Origin: Rubritepida sp.
GTDB lineage: Bacteria > Pseudomonadota > Alphaproteobacteria > Acetobacterales > Acetobacteraceae
Direction: 5' to 3'
Assembly: GCA_007129145.1 (NCBI GenBank)
Contig: SKWC01000181.1
Span: 1 to 5,334 of the forward strand
DNA: 5,334 nucleotides
Both the position numbers and the translations under genes were made by a program. Below the pieces are notes generated by a model. It was not told where the DNA came from, made no database searches, and saw only the letters and a list, made by a program, of their open reading frames with translations. Shown here in pieces: positions 1-5,176 of the stretch. Numbering within the stretch: the stretch's first letter is position 1; each line of letters begins with the position of its first letter.

Positions 1-173
1 CGCACCGCATGGGCGGCGAAGTTGCGCGCCGCGATGTCGGCGGCGGCACCGGCCGCATGGGGTGCCACCAGCAGCACGGGCCGCTGCTCGGCCGGGCGTT
101 CCTCGGCGCGCGCGCCCGCGCCCACGAGCAGGGCGGGCGGCAGGACCAGGACAGCGCGGCGTCTGAGCGGCAT
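1..173 (-). CDS. Probable Bug/TctC-family periplasmic substrate-binding protein, N-terminus only
   Basis: The first 57 codons are present; the rest lies beyond the left edge. The protein opens with a signal-peptide pattern: M-P-L-R-R-R, then a hydrophobic stretch (about residues 7-18) and a likely cleavage site after G-A-R-A near residue 23. The mature part begins with a short charged linker and then RPVLLVAPHAAGAAADIAAR (about residues 32-51). This resembles the first beta strand and ligand-binding loop of Bug (TctC-like) proteins, where RPI-x-L-I-V-P-F-x-x-G-G-x-x-D is typical; here the usual Gly-Gly is Gly-Ala. Family members bind carboxylates or related small organics in the periplasm, often for tripartite tricarboxylate transporters. 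The ATG at 173 is preceded by GGAG at 186-189 on the minus strand, about 12 nt upstream. It lies downstream of the ThDP enzyme gene on the same strand, so it may supply that enzyme's pathway. The family call rests on about 35 mature residues; another exported protein is possible. Confidence 0.6.
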   Translation of the reverse strand, partial: MPLRRRAVLVLPPALLVGAGARAEERPAEQRPVLLVAPHAAGAAADIAARNFAAHAV

Positions 174-202
174 GGGGTCGGGCTTCTCCAGACCCAGAGA
201 AT

Positions 203-216
203 GGGCCGCGCGGCCC
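203..216 (-). terminator. Weak candidate terminator hairpin after the ThDP enzyme gene
   Basis: The 14-bp perfect palindrome GGGCCGCGCGGCCC can fold as a 5-bp G/C stem with a GCGC loop. On the minus strand it is followed by ATTCTCT, which is only mildly T-rich. It lies about 77 bp past the ThDP gene stop and about 30 bp before the start of the binding-protein gene. It could attenuate transcription between the two genes, but there is no proper U-tract and such palindromes are common in DNA this GC-rich. The rest of the 119-bp gap shows nothing convincing apart from the ribosome-binding site of the downstream gene. Confidence 0.2.
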
Positions 217-292
217 CGGCTGCGAACCCCCGCCCGTGTGAGGGAGGTTCACGCCATGTATCCGCATGTTGCGCCGCGATGCGACGCTGGCG

Positions 293-1936
293 CTACAGCC
301 GCGAGACCTGCGTCTCCTGACAGGTGATGAACTCCAGCAGCGCGGGCTTGCCCTCCTGGGTGGCGCGGATGCCGCGCTGGATCGCGGGGATGATGTCCTC
401 GGGCCGCTCCACACGCTCGCCATGGCCGCCGAATGCCCTGGCCATCGCCGCATAGTCGCCGCTGATGTCGGTCGAGCGGTATTTCTCCGTGCTGATCGGC
501 ATCACCTTCAGCTCGATCGCCATGGAGAAGTTGTTCAGCAGGATGGACAGGATCGGGATGCGCTCGCGCACGGCGGTCTCGAAATCCATCCCCGTGAAGC
601 CGATGGCCGCATCGCCCCAGACATTGATGCACAGCTTGTCAGGTGCCGCGAGCTTCGCCCCCATGGCCAGCCCCAGCCCGTAGCCAAGCTGCGTGGTCTT
701 GCCCCAGCCGAGGTAGGACAGCGGCGTGCGGCTGATCCAGAATGGGCTCAACTGGTCGCGCGGGGAGCCCGCGTCATGGGTGATGATGGTGTTGTCCACA
801 TCCACCGTGCGCCAGAGGTCGCGCAGCACCCGGTAGGGGTTCAGCGGCGCGTCGTCGCAATCGCGCTTGTGCGCCCATTCCGCGAGCCAGGGGGCGCGGA
901 CCGCCTCGATCTCGGAGCGAACGGCGGCGATGTCGCGCGCCTCCTTCACCATGCCGCGCAGCTCCGCCACCAGCCCGGCCAGCGTCAGCCCGGCATCGCC
1001 CACGAGGCCGATATCGCAGCGCAGGTCCTTGTCGATGTGGTCGGGATCGAGGGTGGCGTGGATGAACTTCGGCCCGCCCTGCGCCTTCCGCGCCGGCATC
1101 CGCACGCCGAAATTCGTCTCGGTGAAGGAGCAGCCGATGCCCAGGATCACATCGGCATTGTCCAGGAAGTGCCGCACGGGCTTGGGCATCGCGAGGCCGC
1201 CCGAGCCGAGCGAAAGCGGGTGGTCCTCGGGGAAGCTCGACTTGCCGCCGAGGCTGGTGGTCACGGGCGCGGCCAGCAATTCGGCCAGTTCGCGCAGCTC
1301 AGGCCAGGCGCGCGCCCAATGCACGCCGGTGCCGGCGTAGATCACCGGGCGGTGCGCGCGCGCCAGCATCTCGGCGGCGCGGCGCAGGTCGGTGGGGTCT
1401 GGCGCGCTGCGGGTGCGCACCACCGGCGTGTAGTCGAGGGGGCCGGGCAGTTCCTCATTGAACATGTCCGAGGGGATCTCGACCACCACGGGGCCCCCGC
1501 GGCCGTTGCGCAGCCGGGCGAAGGCGCGGCGCATGATGTTGGGCACCTCGGCCGCGCTCATGATCGGCTCGGCGGATTTCGTGATGCCGCGCATCTGGAT
1601 GGTGGAGTTGTAGTTGGGCGGCACATGCGCGATGCGCCGCGGATAGCCCATGGGCAGGACCAGCACCGGGATGCTCTCGCCGAAGCATTGCGCGACACCG
1701 CCATAGGCGTTCTCGGCACCCGGGCCGTGCTGCATGCAGAAGGCGCCCAATTGCTCGCCCGAGGTGACGCGGCTGATGGCATCCGCCATGTGCAGGCCGA
1801 TGCGCTCCTGCCGGACCATGACGGGGCGGATGTCTATGGCCGCCGCATGCTCGATCAGGTGGTTGACCGGGTAGCCGGTGAGGGTCTGGATCCCCTCGCG
1901 CTTCATGATCTCCGCGATGGCGTCGCCGACTTTCAT
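293..1936 (-). CDS. ThDP-dependent enzyme, acetolactate synthase / 2-hydroxyacyl-CoA lyase superfamily
   Basis: This is a complete 547-residue protein with the three-domain layout of ThDP decarboxylases. The N-terminal pyrimidine-binding domain (about residues 1-165) carries the catalytic Glu44 in V-R-Q-E-R-I-G-L-H-M-A-D-A, followed by a Gly-Pro-Gly loop (71-73). The middle domain (about 185-330) contains GIGCSFTETNFG (266-277) and TLDPDHIDKD (295-304). The C-terminal diphosphate-binding domain has GDA (441-443) and an Asn-Asn pair (468-469) at the expected spacing; these are the Mg-ThDP ligands. The stretch GDAAIGFTGMDFETA recalls oxalyl-CoA decarboxylase and 2-hydroxyacyl-CoA lyase (GDSAFGFSGME) more than classical acetolactate synthase (GDG). 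A valine-pathway role is doubtful because no small regulatory subunit (ilvN/ilvH) is adjacent. The start is supported by GGAAGGAA at 1942-1949, 5 nt upstream. Genome annotations would probably name it a generic thiamine-pyrophosphate-requiring protein. The superfamily is secure; the reaction is unknown. The neighbouring binding-protein and divergent amidase genes suggest a catabolic role, which is an inference. Confidence 0.9.
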   Translation of the reverse strand: MKVGDAIAEIMKREGIQTLTGYPVNHLIEHAAAIDIRPVMVRQERIGLHMADAISRVTSGEQLGAFCMQHGPGAENAYGGVAQCFGESIPVLVLPMGYPRRIAHVPPNYNSTIQMRGITKSAEPIMSAAEVPNIMRRAFARLRNGRGGPVVVEIPSDMFNEELPGPLDYTPVVRTRSAPDPTDLRRAAEMLARAHRPVIYAGTGVHWARAWPELRELAELLAAPVTTSLGGKSSFPEDHPLSLGSGGLAMPKPVRHFLDNADVILGIGCSFTETNFGVRMPARKAQGGPKFIHATLDPDHIDKDLRCDIGLVGDAGLTLAGLVAELRGMVKEARDIAAVRSEIEAVRAPWLAEWAHKRDCDDAPLNPYRVLRDLWRTVDVDNTIITHDAGSPRDQLSPFWISRTPLSYLGWGKTTQLGYGLGLAMGAKLAAPDKLCINVWGDAAIGFTGMDFETAVRERIPILSILLNNFSMAIELKVMPISTEKYRSTDISGDYAAMARAFGGHGERVERPEDIIPAIQRGIRATQEGKPALLEFITCQETQVSRL

Positions 1937-1968
1937 GGCCGTTCCTTCCCGTTCCTGGTTGCGGCCAC

Positions 1969-1996
1969 GCTAGACCCCGGCCCGAGAGCGCCGCAA
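1969..1996 (-). promoter_or_regulatory. Candidate promoter for the ThDP gene in the divergent spacer
   Basis: The 93-bp spacer 1937-2029 separates two divergent genes and must hold control signals for both unless one is transcribed from elsewhere. On the minus strand TTGCGG (1996-1991) could be a -35 element, with TCTAGC (1974-1969) as a poor -10 after 16 bp. The same site read on the plus strand is GCTAGACC (1969-1976) and could be a -10 for the amidase pair, with TTCCCG (1946-1951) as a very weak -35. No clear operator repeat is seen. The matches are short and unproven. Confidence 0.25.
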
Positions 1997-2018
1997 GCTG
2001 CGCGCCATGGCCAGGAAA

Positions 2019-2023
2019 GGGAG
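2019..2023 (+). promoter_or_regulatory. Ribosome-binding site of the small amidase-partner gene
   Basis: GGGAG lies 6 nt before the ATG at 2030, an ideal Shine-Dalgarno placement. It sets the start of this short gene. The reading frame runs open far upstream, antisense to the ThDP gene, but there is no reason to start earlier. The nearest upstream ATG (2007) is in another frame. Confidence 0.75.
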
Positions 2024-2029
2024 ACGCCG

Positions 2030-2227
2030 ATGACCGCGCCGCTGCCGCCCCAGGAATTCGCGCTGCTGCTGCGCCGCGCCGGAGTGACCCTGCCGGCCGC
2101 CGAGGCGGAGGCGCTGCGCCTGGCGCATCCCCGGCTGCAGGCCATGCTGGAGGCGCTGCGCGACCCGCCCAACGCCCCGGCGATCGAGCCCGCCTTCGCC
2201 TTCCAGCCGGACGGGGGCCGCCGATGA
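2030..2227 (+). CDS. Small GatC/AtzG-like probable amidase partner protein
   Basis: This 65-residue protein is probably the small partner of the amidase encoded directly downstream. It has no signal peptide or membrane segment, so it should be cytoplasmic. Residues 5-44 are rich in Ala, Leu, Arg and Glu and look like two helices (QEFALLLRRAGV, then AAEAEALRLAHPRLQAMLEA). They are followed by an extended Pro-rich tail, IEPAFAFQPDGGRR. The pattern of short helical body plus an acidic/Pro tail ending in E-P-A-x-x-F-x-P recalls AtzG (DUF4089) and GatC, which wrap around and stabilise amidase-signature enzymes. That comparison is from memory and is not an alignment. Its TGA overlaps the amidase ATG (ATGA, 2224-2227), so the two are probably translationally coupled and made in equal amounts. 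A good Shine-Dalgarno supports the start. Its frame continues an incidental antisense reading frame, so the true gene is only this end portion. The existence of the gene is well supported; the function is inferred from context. Confidence 0.75.
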   Translation: MTAPLPPQEFALLLRRAGVTLPAAEAEALRLAHPRLQAMLEALRDPPNAPAIEPAFAFQPDGGRR

Positions 2228-3594
2228 TCCCCACCATCGCCGAGGCCGCGGCGCTGATCGCCGCGCGCAAGCTCTCGCCCGTCGAGCTGACGCAGGGCTG
2301 CATCGCCCGGATGGAAGCCTGGGAGGGGCGCATACACGCCTTCATCACCCCCACGCCGGAGCGCGCGCTGGAGGAGGCGCGTGCGGCCGAGGCGCGGCAG
2401 ATGGCGGGCGCGCTGCGCGGGCCGCTGGATGGCATCCCCATCGCGCACAAGGACATCTATGACACGGCCGGGCTGGCCACGACCTGCCATTCGGCGCAGC
2501 TGCGCGAGAATGTGCCGGACGCCGACGCCGCCGCGGTGGCGGGCTGGGCCGAGGCCGGGGCGGTGCTGATGGGCAAGCTCGCCACCCATGAATTCGCCTT
2601 CGGTGGCCCGAGCTTCGACCTGCCCTGGCCGGCCGCGCGCAACCCCTGGGACACGGAGCGTTTCACCGCGGGCAGCAGCAGCGGCACGGGGGCGGCGGTG
2701 GCGGTGGGCGCGATCCTGGGCGGCACGGGCTCGGACACCGGCGGCTCGATCCGCGGCCCCGCGGCCTTCTGCGGCATCGCGGGCATCAAGCCGAGCTTCG
2801 GCCTGTGCTCGCGCCGGGGCGTCTTCCCGCTGGCGCAGACGCTCGACCACGCGGGCCCCATGGCCTGGACGGCCGAGGATTGCGCGCTGCTGCTGGGGGC
2901 CATGGCGGGCCATGATCCCGCGGACCCGGCCAGCCTGGACCGCCCGCCGCCGCGGCTTGATGTCGAGGCGCCGCTGGCGGGGCGACGGCTGGGGGTAATC
3001 CGGCATTTCCACGAGGCGGACATGCCGGTGAATGCCGCCACCCTGGCCGGGATCGAGGCCAGCATCGCCATCCTGCGCGAGGCCGGGATGGAGGTGGTGG
3101 ACGTCACCCTGCCGGCGCTGACGGAGTTCCACACCGCGGGCTGGACCACGCTGGCCGCCGAGGCCTTCGCGGTGCACGAGGCCTGGATGCGCGCGCGTCC
3201 GGAATTGTATGGCGAGGCGATGCGCGCGCGGCTGTCGCTGGGCGCGCTGCTCTCGGCGGCGGACTACCTGCAGGCGCAGCGGCGGCGGCGCGCCATCATC
3301 GAACGGACCATCGCGGCGACCGAGGGGGTCGACCTGCTGATCACCGCCGCCCAGGCGGCCGAGGCGCCGCTGATCACGGATGTGGGCAAATTCGCCTCCA
3401 TCGAGCGGCCGGCCTTCCTGATCCCCTTCAACATGCTGGGCTGGCCCGCGATGTCGGTGTGCACCGGCTTCGGTGAAGGCGGCCTGCCGCTTGCGGTGCA
3501 GCTCGTCGGGAAGTTCTGGCAGGACGGGCTGGTGCTCTCGGCCGGGCACGCGATCGAGCGCGCCAATGGCCAGCGGGCGCGCCGGCCGGGGTAG
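2224..3594 (+). CDS. Amidase-signature-family hydrolase (GatA/AtzE-like)
   Basis: This is a complete 456-residue cytoplasmic enzyme with no signal peptide. Amidase-signature enzymes hydrolyse C-N amide bonds with a Lys-Ser-Ser triad. Here Lys76 sits in G-I-P-I-A-H-K-D-I-Y-D-T-A-G. The cis-Ser is probably Ser152 in T-A-G-S-S-S-G-T-G. The nucleophile is Ser175 in G-S-D-T-G-G-S-I-R-G-P-A, followed by the conserved F-C-G-I-A-G-I-K-P-S. The N-terminal pattern (S-P-V-E-L-T near 18-23) and the C-terminal L-P-L-A-V-Q-L-V-G are also standard, and the length is typical of GatA/AtzE-like amidases. The ATG overlaps the stop of the preceding small gene by 4 bp, with a G-rich stretch just before it as a plausible ribosome site. 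Genuine GatA is unlikely because no gatB is present and the small partner differs. The substrate is unknown; an organic-acid amide, a carbamoyl compound or an AtzE-like substrate are all possible. The gene converges on queF, with 5 bp between the stops. Confidence 0.92.
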   Translation: MIPTIAEAAALIAARKLSPVELTQGCIARMEAWEGRIHAFITPTPERALEEARAAEARQMAGALRGPLDGIPIAHKDIYDTAGLATTCHSAQLRENVPDADAAAVAGWAEAGAVLMGKLATHEFAFGGPSFDLPWPAARNPWDTERFTAGSSSGTGAAVAVGAILGGTGSDTGGSIRGPAAFCGIAGIKPSFGLCSRRGVFPLAQTLDHAGPMAWTAEDCALLLGAMAGHDPADPASLDRPPPRLDVEAPLAGRRLGVIRHFHEADMPVNAATLAGIEASIAILREAGMEVVDVTLPALTEFHTAGWTTLAAEAFAVHEAWMRARPELYGEAMRARLSLGALLSAADYLQAQRRRRAIIERTIAATEGVDLLITAAQAAEAPLITDVGKFASIERPAFLIPFNMLGWPAMSVCTGFGEGGLPLAVQLVGKFWQDGLVLSAGHAIERANGQRARRPG

Positions 3595-3612
3595 GGGGGT
3601 CAGCCCCGGCCG
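3583..3612. terminator. Candidate bidirectional terminator hairpin holding both stop codons
   Basis: CGGCCGGGG (3583-3591) and CCCCGGCCG (3604-3612) form a perfect 9-bp inverted repeat around a 12-nt loop. The loop contains the amidase stop TAG (3592-3594) and the complement of the queF stop (3600-3602), so the stem arms are the final codons of the two convergent genes. An all-G/C stem here could stop RNA polymerase arriving from either side. Neither direction has a U-tract, so this is not a classical intrinsic terminator. Confidence 0.45.
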
Positions 3613-3623
3613 CGGTAGGGGGG
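3590..3623. repeat. Short direct repeat GGTAGGGGGG across the convergent gene ends
   Basis: GGTAGGGGGG occurs at 3590-3599, spanning the amidase stop, and again at 3614-3623, inside the queF end, where the complement encodes Pro-Pro-Tyr. The copies are 24 bp apart. This may be a small tandem duplication or chance in G-rich DNA. Confidence 0.45.
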
Positions 3624-4067
3624 CACGCCCTGGTCGGGGATCCACACGCCCTCGGGCGGCGTTCCGGTCGCGTAGAACACGTCGATCGGGATCCCCCCCC
3701 GCGGATACCAATAGCCGCCGATGCGCAGCCAGGCCGGGTCGAGCAGCGCGATGAGCCGGCGCGCGATGTCCAGGGTGCAGGCCTCGTGGAAGGCGCCGTG
3801 GTTGCGGAAGCTGCCCAGGAACAGCTTCAGGCTCTTGCTTTCGACCAGATGCGCGCGCGGGACGTAGTCGAGCACCAGATGCGCGAAATCGGGCTGGCCG
3901 GTCAGCGGGCAGAGCGAGGTGAACTCGGGAGCCACGAAGCGCACGCAATACGCGAGGTCCGGGTGCGGGTTGGGCACGCGCTCCAGCACCGCCGCATCGG
4001 GGCTTTCCGGCAGGCCTGTGGCGCGGCCGAGCAGCGTCAGCCCCGTGGTGTCGGTGGTCGCGGTCAT
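3600..4067 (-). CDS. queF: NADPH-dependent 7-cyano-7-deazaguanine reductase (QueF, short type)
   Basis: QueF reduces the nitrile of preQ0 to the primary amine of preQ1, using two NADPH, in the cytoplasmic queuosine pathway. The 155-residue length matches the short, single-domain type known from Bacillus subtilis rather than the long E. coli type. Visible active-site residues are the thioimide-forming Cys53 in F-T-S-L-C-P-L-T-G-Q-P-D, the acid Asp60, and His94-Glu95 in G-A-F-H-E; the spacing matches Cys55/Asp62/His96/Glu97 of the B. subtilis enzyme. The NADPH-binding signature E-S-K-S-L-K (76-81) is intact, and the protein ends in the usual P-P-Y-R-G-R-G. An upstream in-frame extension is open, but the ATG at 4067 is chosen because it overlaps the tgt stop by 4 bp, has GGAAGGAA 5 nt upstream, and gives the normal length. 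It is last in a queA-tgt-queF operon. A run of eight G residues (complement of 3693-3700) lies in the codons for P-R-G-G-I. Confidence 0.97.
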   Translation of the reverse strand: MTATTDTTGLTLLGRATGLPESPDAAVLERVPNPHPDLAYCVRFVAPEFTSLCPLTGQPDFAHLVLDYVPRAHLVESKSLKLFLGSFRNHGAFHEACTLDIARRLIALLDPAWLRIGGYWYPRGGIPIDVFYATGTPPEGVWIPDQGVPPYRGRG

Positions 4068-5176
4068 GCGGGTTCCTTCCAGCCGGCCTCGATCGCCGCC
4101 GCTTCCTGTTCCAGCCGGCCATCGAGGATGGCGCGGCGCATGCGGCGCATCAGGGCCTGGAAGTAGTGCAGATTGTGCCAGGTCAACAGGATCGGCCCCA
4201 GCATCTCGTCGCATTTCAGCAGATGGTGGATGTAGGCGCGCGAGTGGCTGCGGCAGGCCGGGCAGTCGCAGTCGGGATCGAGCGGGCGTGGGTCCTCGGC
4301 GTGGCGGGCGTTGCGCAGGTTGAGCGGCCCGCGCGAGGTGTAGGCCCGGCCCATCCGGCCCGAGCGCGTGGGGATCACGCAGTCGAACATGTCGATGCCG
4401 CGCCGCACCGCGCCCAGCAGGTCGCCGGGCATGCCGACACCCATCAGGTAGCGCGGCGCGTCCTGCGGCAGCAGCGGCACGGTGGCCTCCAGCGTCGCGA
4501 ACATGGCCTCCTGGCCCTCGCCCACGGCCAGCCCGCCCACCGCATAGCCCTCGAAGCCGATGGCGGTGAGGGCGGCGACGCTCTCGGCGCGCAGATCGGG
4601 GTAGGTGCTGCCCTGGACGATGCCGAACAGCCCATGGCCATCGCGGGGGACATAGGCCGTGCGGGAGCGCGCGGCCCAGCGCATGGACAGGCGCATGGAG
4701 GCCGCCGCTTCCTGATGGGTGGCGGGGAAGGGGGTGCATTCGTCGAAGCACATGGTGACGTCCGCGCCCAGCAGGCGCTGGATCTCGACGCTGCGCTCCG
4801 GCGTCAGGCGGTGCTTCGAGCCGTCCACATGGGATTGGAAGGTCACACCCTCCTCATCGAGCTTGCGCAGGCCCGCCAGCGACATGACCTGGAAGCCGCC
4901 GGAATCGGTCAGGATGGGGCCGTGCCAGTCCATCAGGCGGTGCAGCCCGCCCAGCCGCGCCACGCGCTCCGCACCCGGACGCAGCATCAGGTGGTAGGTG
5001 TTGCCCAGCACCATGCGCGCGCCGGTGCTGCGCACGCCATCGGCGGTCATGGCCTTCACTGTGCCCGCGGTGCCCACCGGCATGAACACCGGCGTCTCGA
5101 CCAGGCCATGGGCGGTGTGCAGCACGCCCGCCCGCGCCGCGCCGTCGCGCGCCGACCCCTCCCAGCGCAGCGTCAT
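4064..5176 (-). CDS. tgt: tRNA-guanine transglycosylase
   Basis: Tgt swaps guanine-34 in the anticodon of GUN tRNAs (Asp, Asn, His, Tyr) for preQ1, the committed step of queuosine formation on tRNA. The 370-residue length is normal for bacterial Tgt. Visible residues: Asp91 in L-T-D-S-G-G-F-Q (general acid/base), Asp145 in C-F-D-E-C (base recognition), Gln188-Gly189 in G-I-V-Q-G-S, Val-Gly-Gly-Leu near 213-216, and the nucleophile Asp265 in M-F-D-C-V-I-P-T-R. The zinc site is Cys303, Cys305, Cys308 (C-D-C-P-A-C) and His334 (T-W-H-N-L). Offsets from the Zymomonas mobilis enzyme (Asp280; Cys318/320/323; His349) are a constant 15. All key residues are present, so it should be active. The start overlaps the queA stop by 4 bp, with AGGA about 9 nt upstream; its own stop overlaps queF by 4 bp. 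It thus sits between the enzyme that makes its substrate and the one that uses its product. Confidence 0.98.
   Translation of the reverse strand: MTLRWEGSARDGAARAGVLHTAHGLVETPVFMPVGTAGTVKAMTADGVRSTGARMVLGNTYHLMLRPGAERVARLGGLHRLMDWHGPILTDSGGFQVMSLAGLRKLDEEGVTFQSHVDGSKHRLTPERSVEIQRLLGADVTMCFDECTPFPATHQEAAASMRLSMRWAARSRTAYVPRDGHGLFGIVQGSTYPDLRAESVAALTAIGFEGYAVGGLAVGEGQEAMFATLEATVPLLPQDAPRYLMGVGMPGDLLGAVRRGIDMFDCVIPTRSGRMGRAYTSRGPLNLRNARHAEDPRPLDPDCDCPACRSHSRAYIHHLLKCDEMLGPILLTWHNLHYFQALMRRMRRAILDGRLEQEAAAIEAGWKEPA
4073..4080 (-). promoter_or_regulatory. Ribosome-binding site of queF inside the end of tgt
   Basis: GGAAGGAA lies 5 nt before the queF ATG and is made from the tgt codons for Trp-Lys-Glu near its C-terminus. 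It decides the queF start among several in-frame choices. The same octamer at the same spacing precedes the ThDP gene (1942-1949). Confidence 0.8.

Noticed and set aside
174..292. A small gene in the gap between the ThDP gene and the binding-protein gene
   Set aside because: The short frames there lack a ribosome site and coding-like composition. Only a palindrome and the downstream ribosome site stand out.
293..1936. ThDP enzyme as biosynthetic acetolactate synthase large subunit (IlvB)
   Set aside because: The cofactor motif is GDA rather than GDG, and no small regulatory subunit gene is adjacent. The superfamily name is kept without the specific function.
266..2227. A very long plus-strand open frame (653 codons) antisense to the ThDP gene
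   Set aside because: It is an artefact of GC-rich DNA: its product is low-complexity (rich in Ala, Arg, His, Gly, Asp) without recognisable domains, while the opposite strand encodes a clear ThDP enzyme. Only its last 198 bases (2030-2227) are a real gene.
2224..3594. Amidase as the GatA subunit of tRNA amidotransferase
   Set aside because: No gatB or ordinary gatC is adjacent, the gene sits in an accessory context, and the small partner looks more like AtzG than GatC. A stand-alone amidase complex fits better.
1933..4122. A long minus-strand open frame running across the amidase and queF regions
   Set aside because: It is antisense to the well-supported amidase and out of frame with queF; the product is Arg/Pro/Gly-rich with no motif. 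Spurious in high-GC sequence.
3600..4751. A longer QueF starting far upstream (383 residues)
   Set aside because: The extension overlaps tgt in another frame and is Arg/Pro-rich nonsense. The 155-residue form has a strong ribosome site, an ATGA overlap and the family length.
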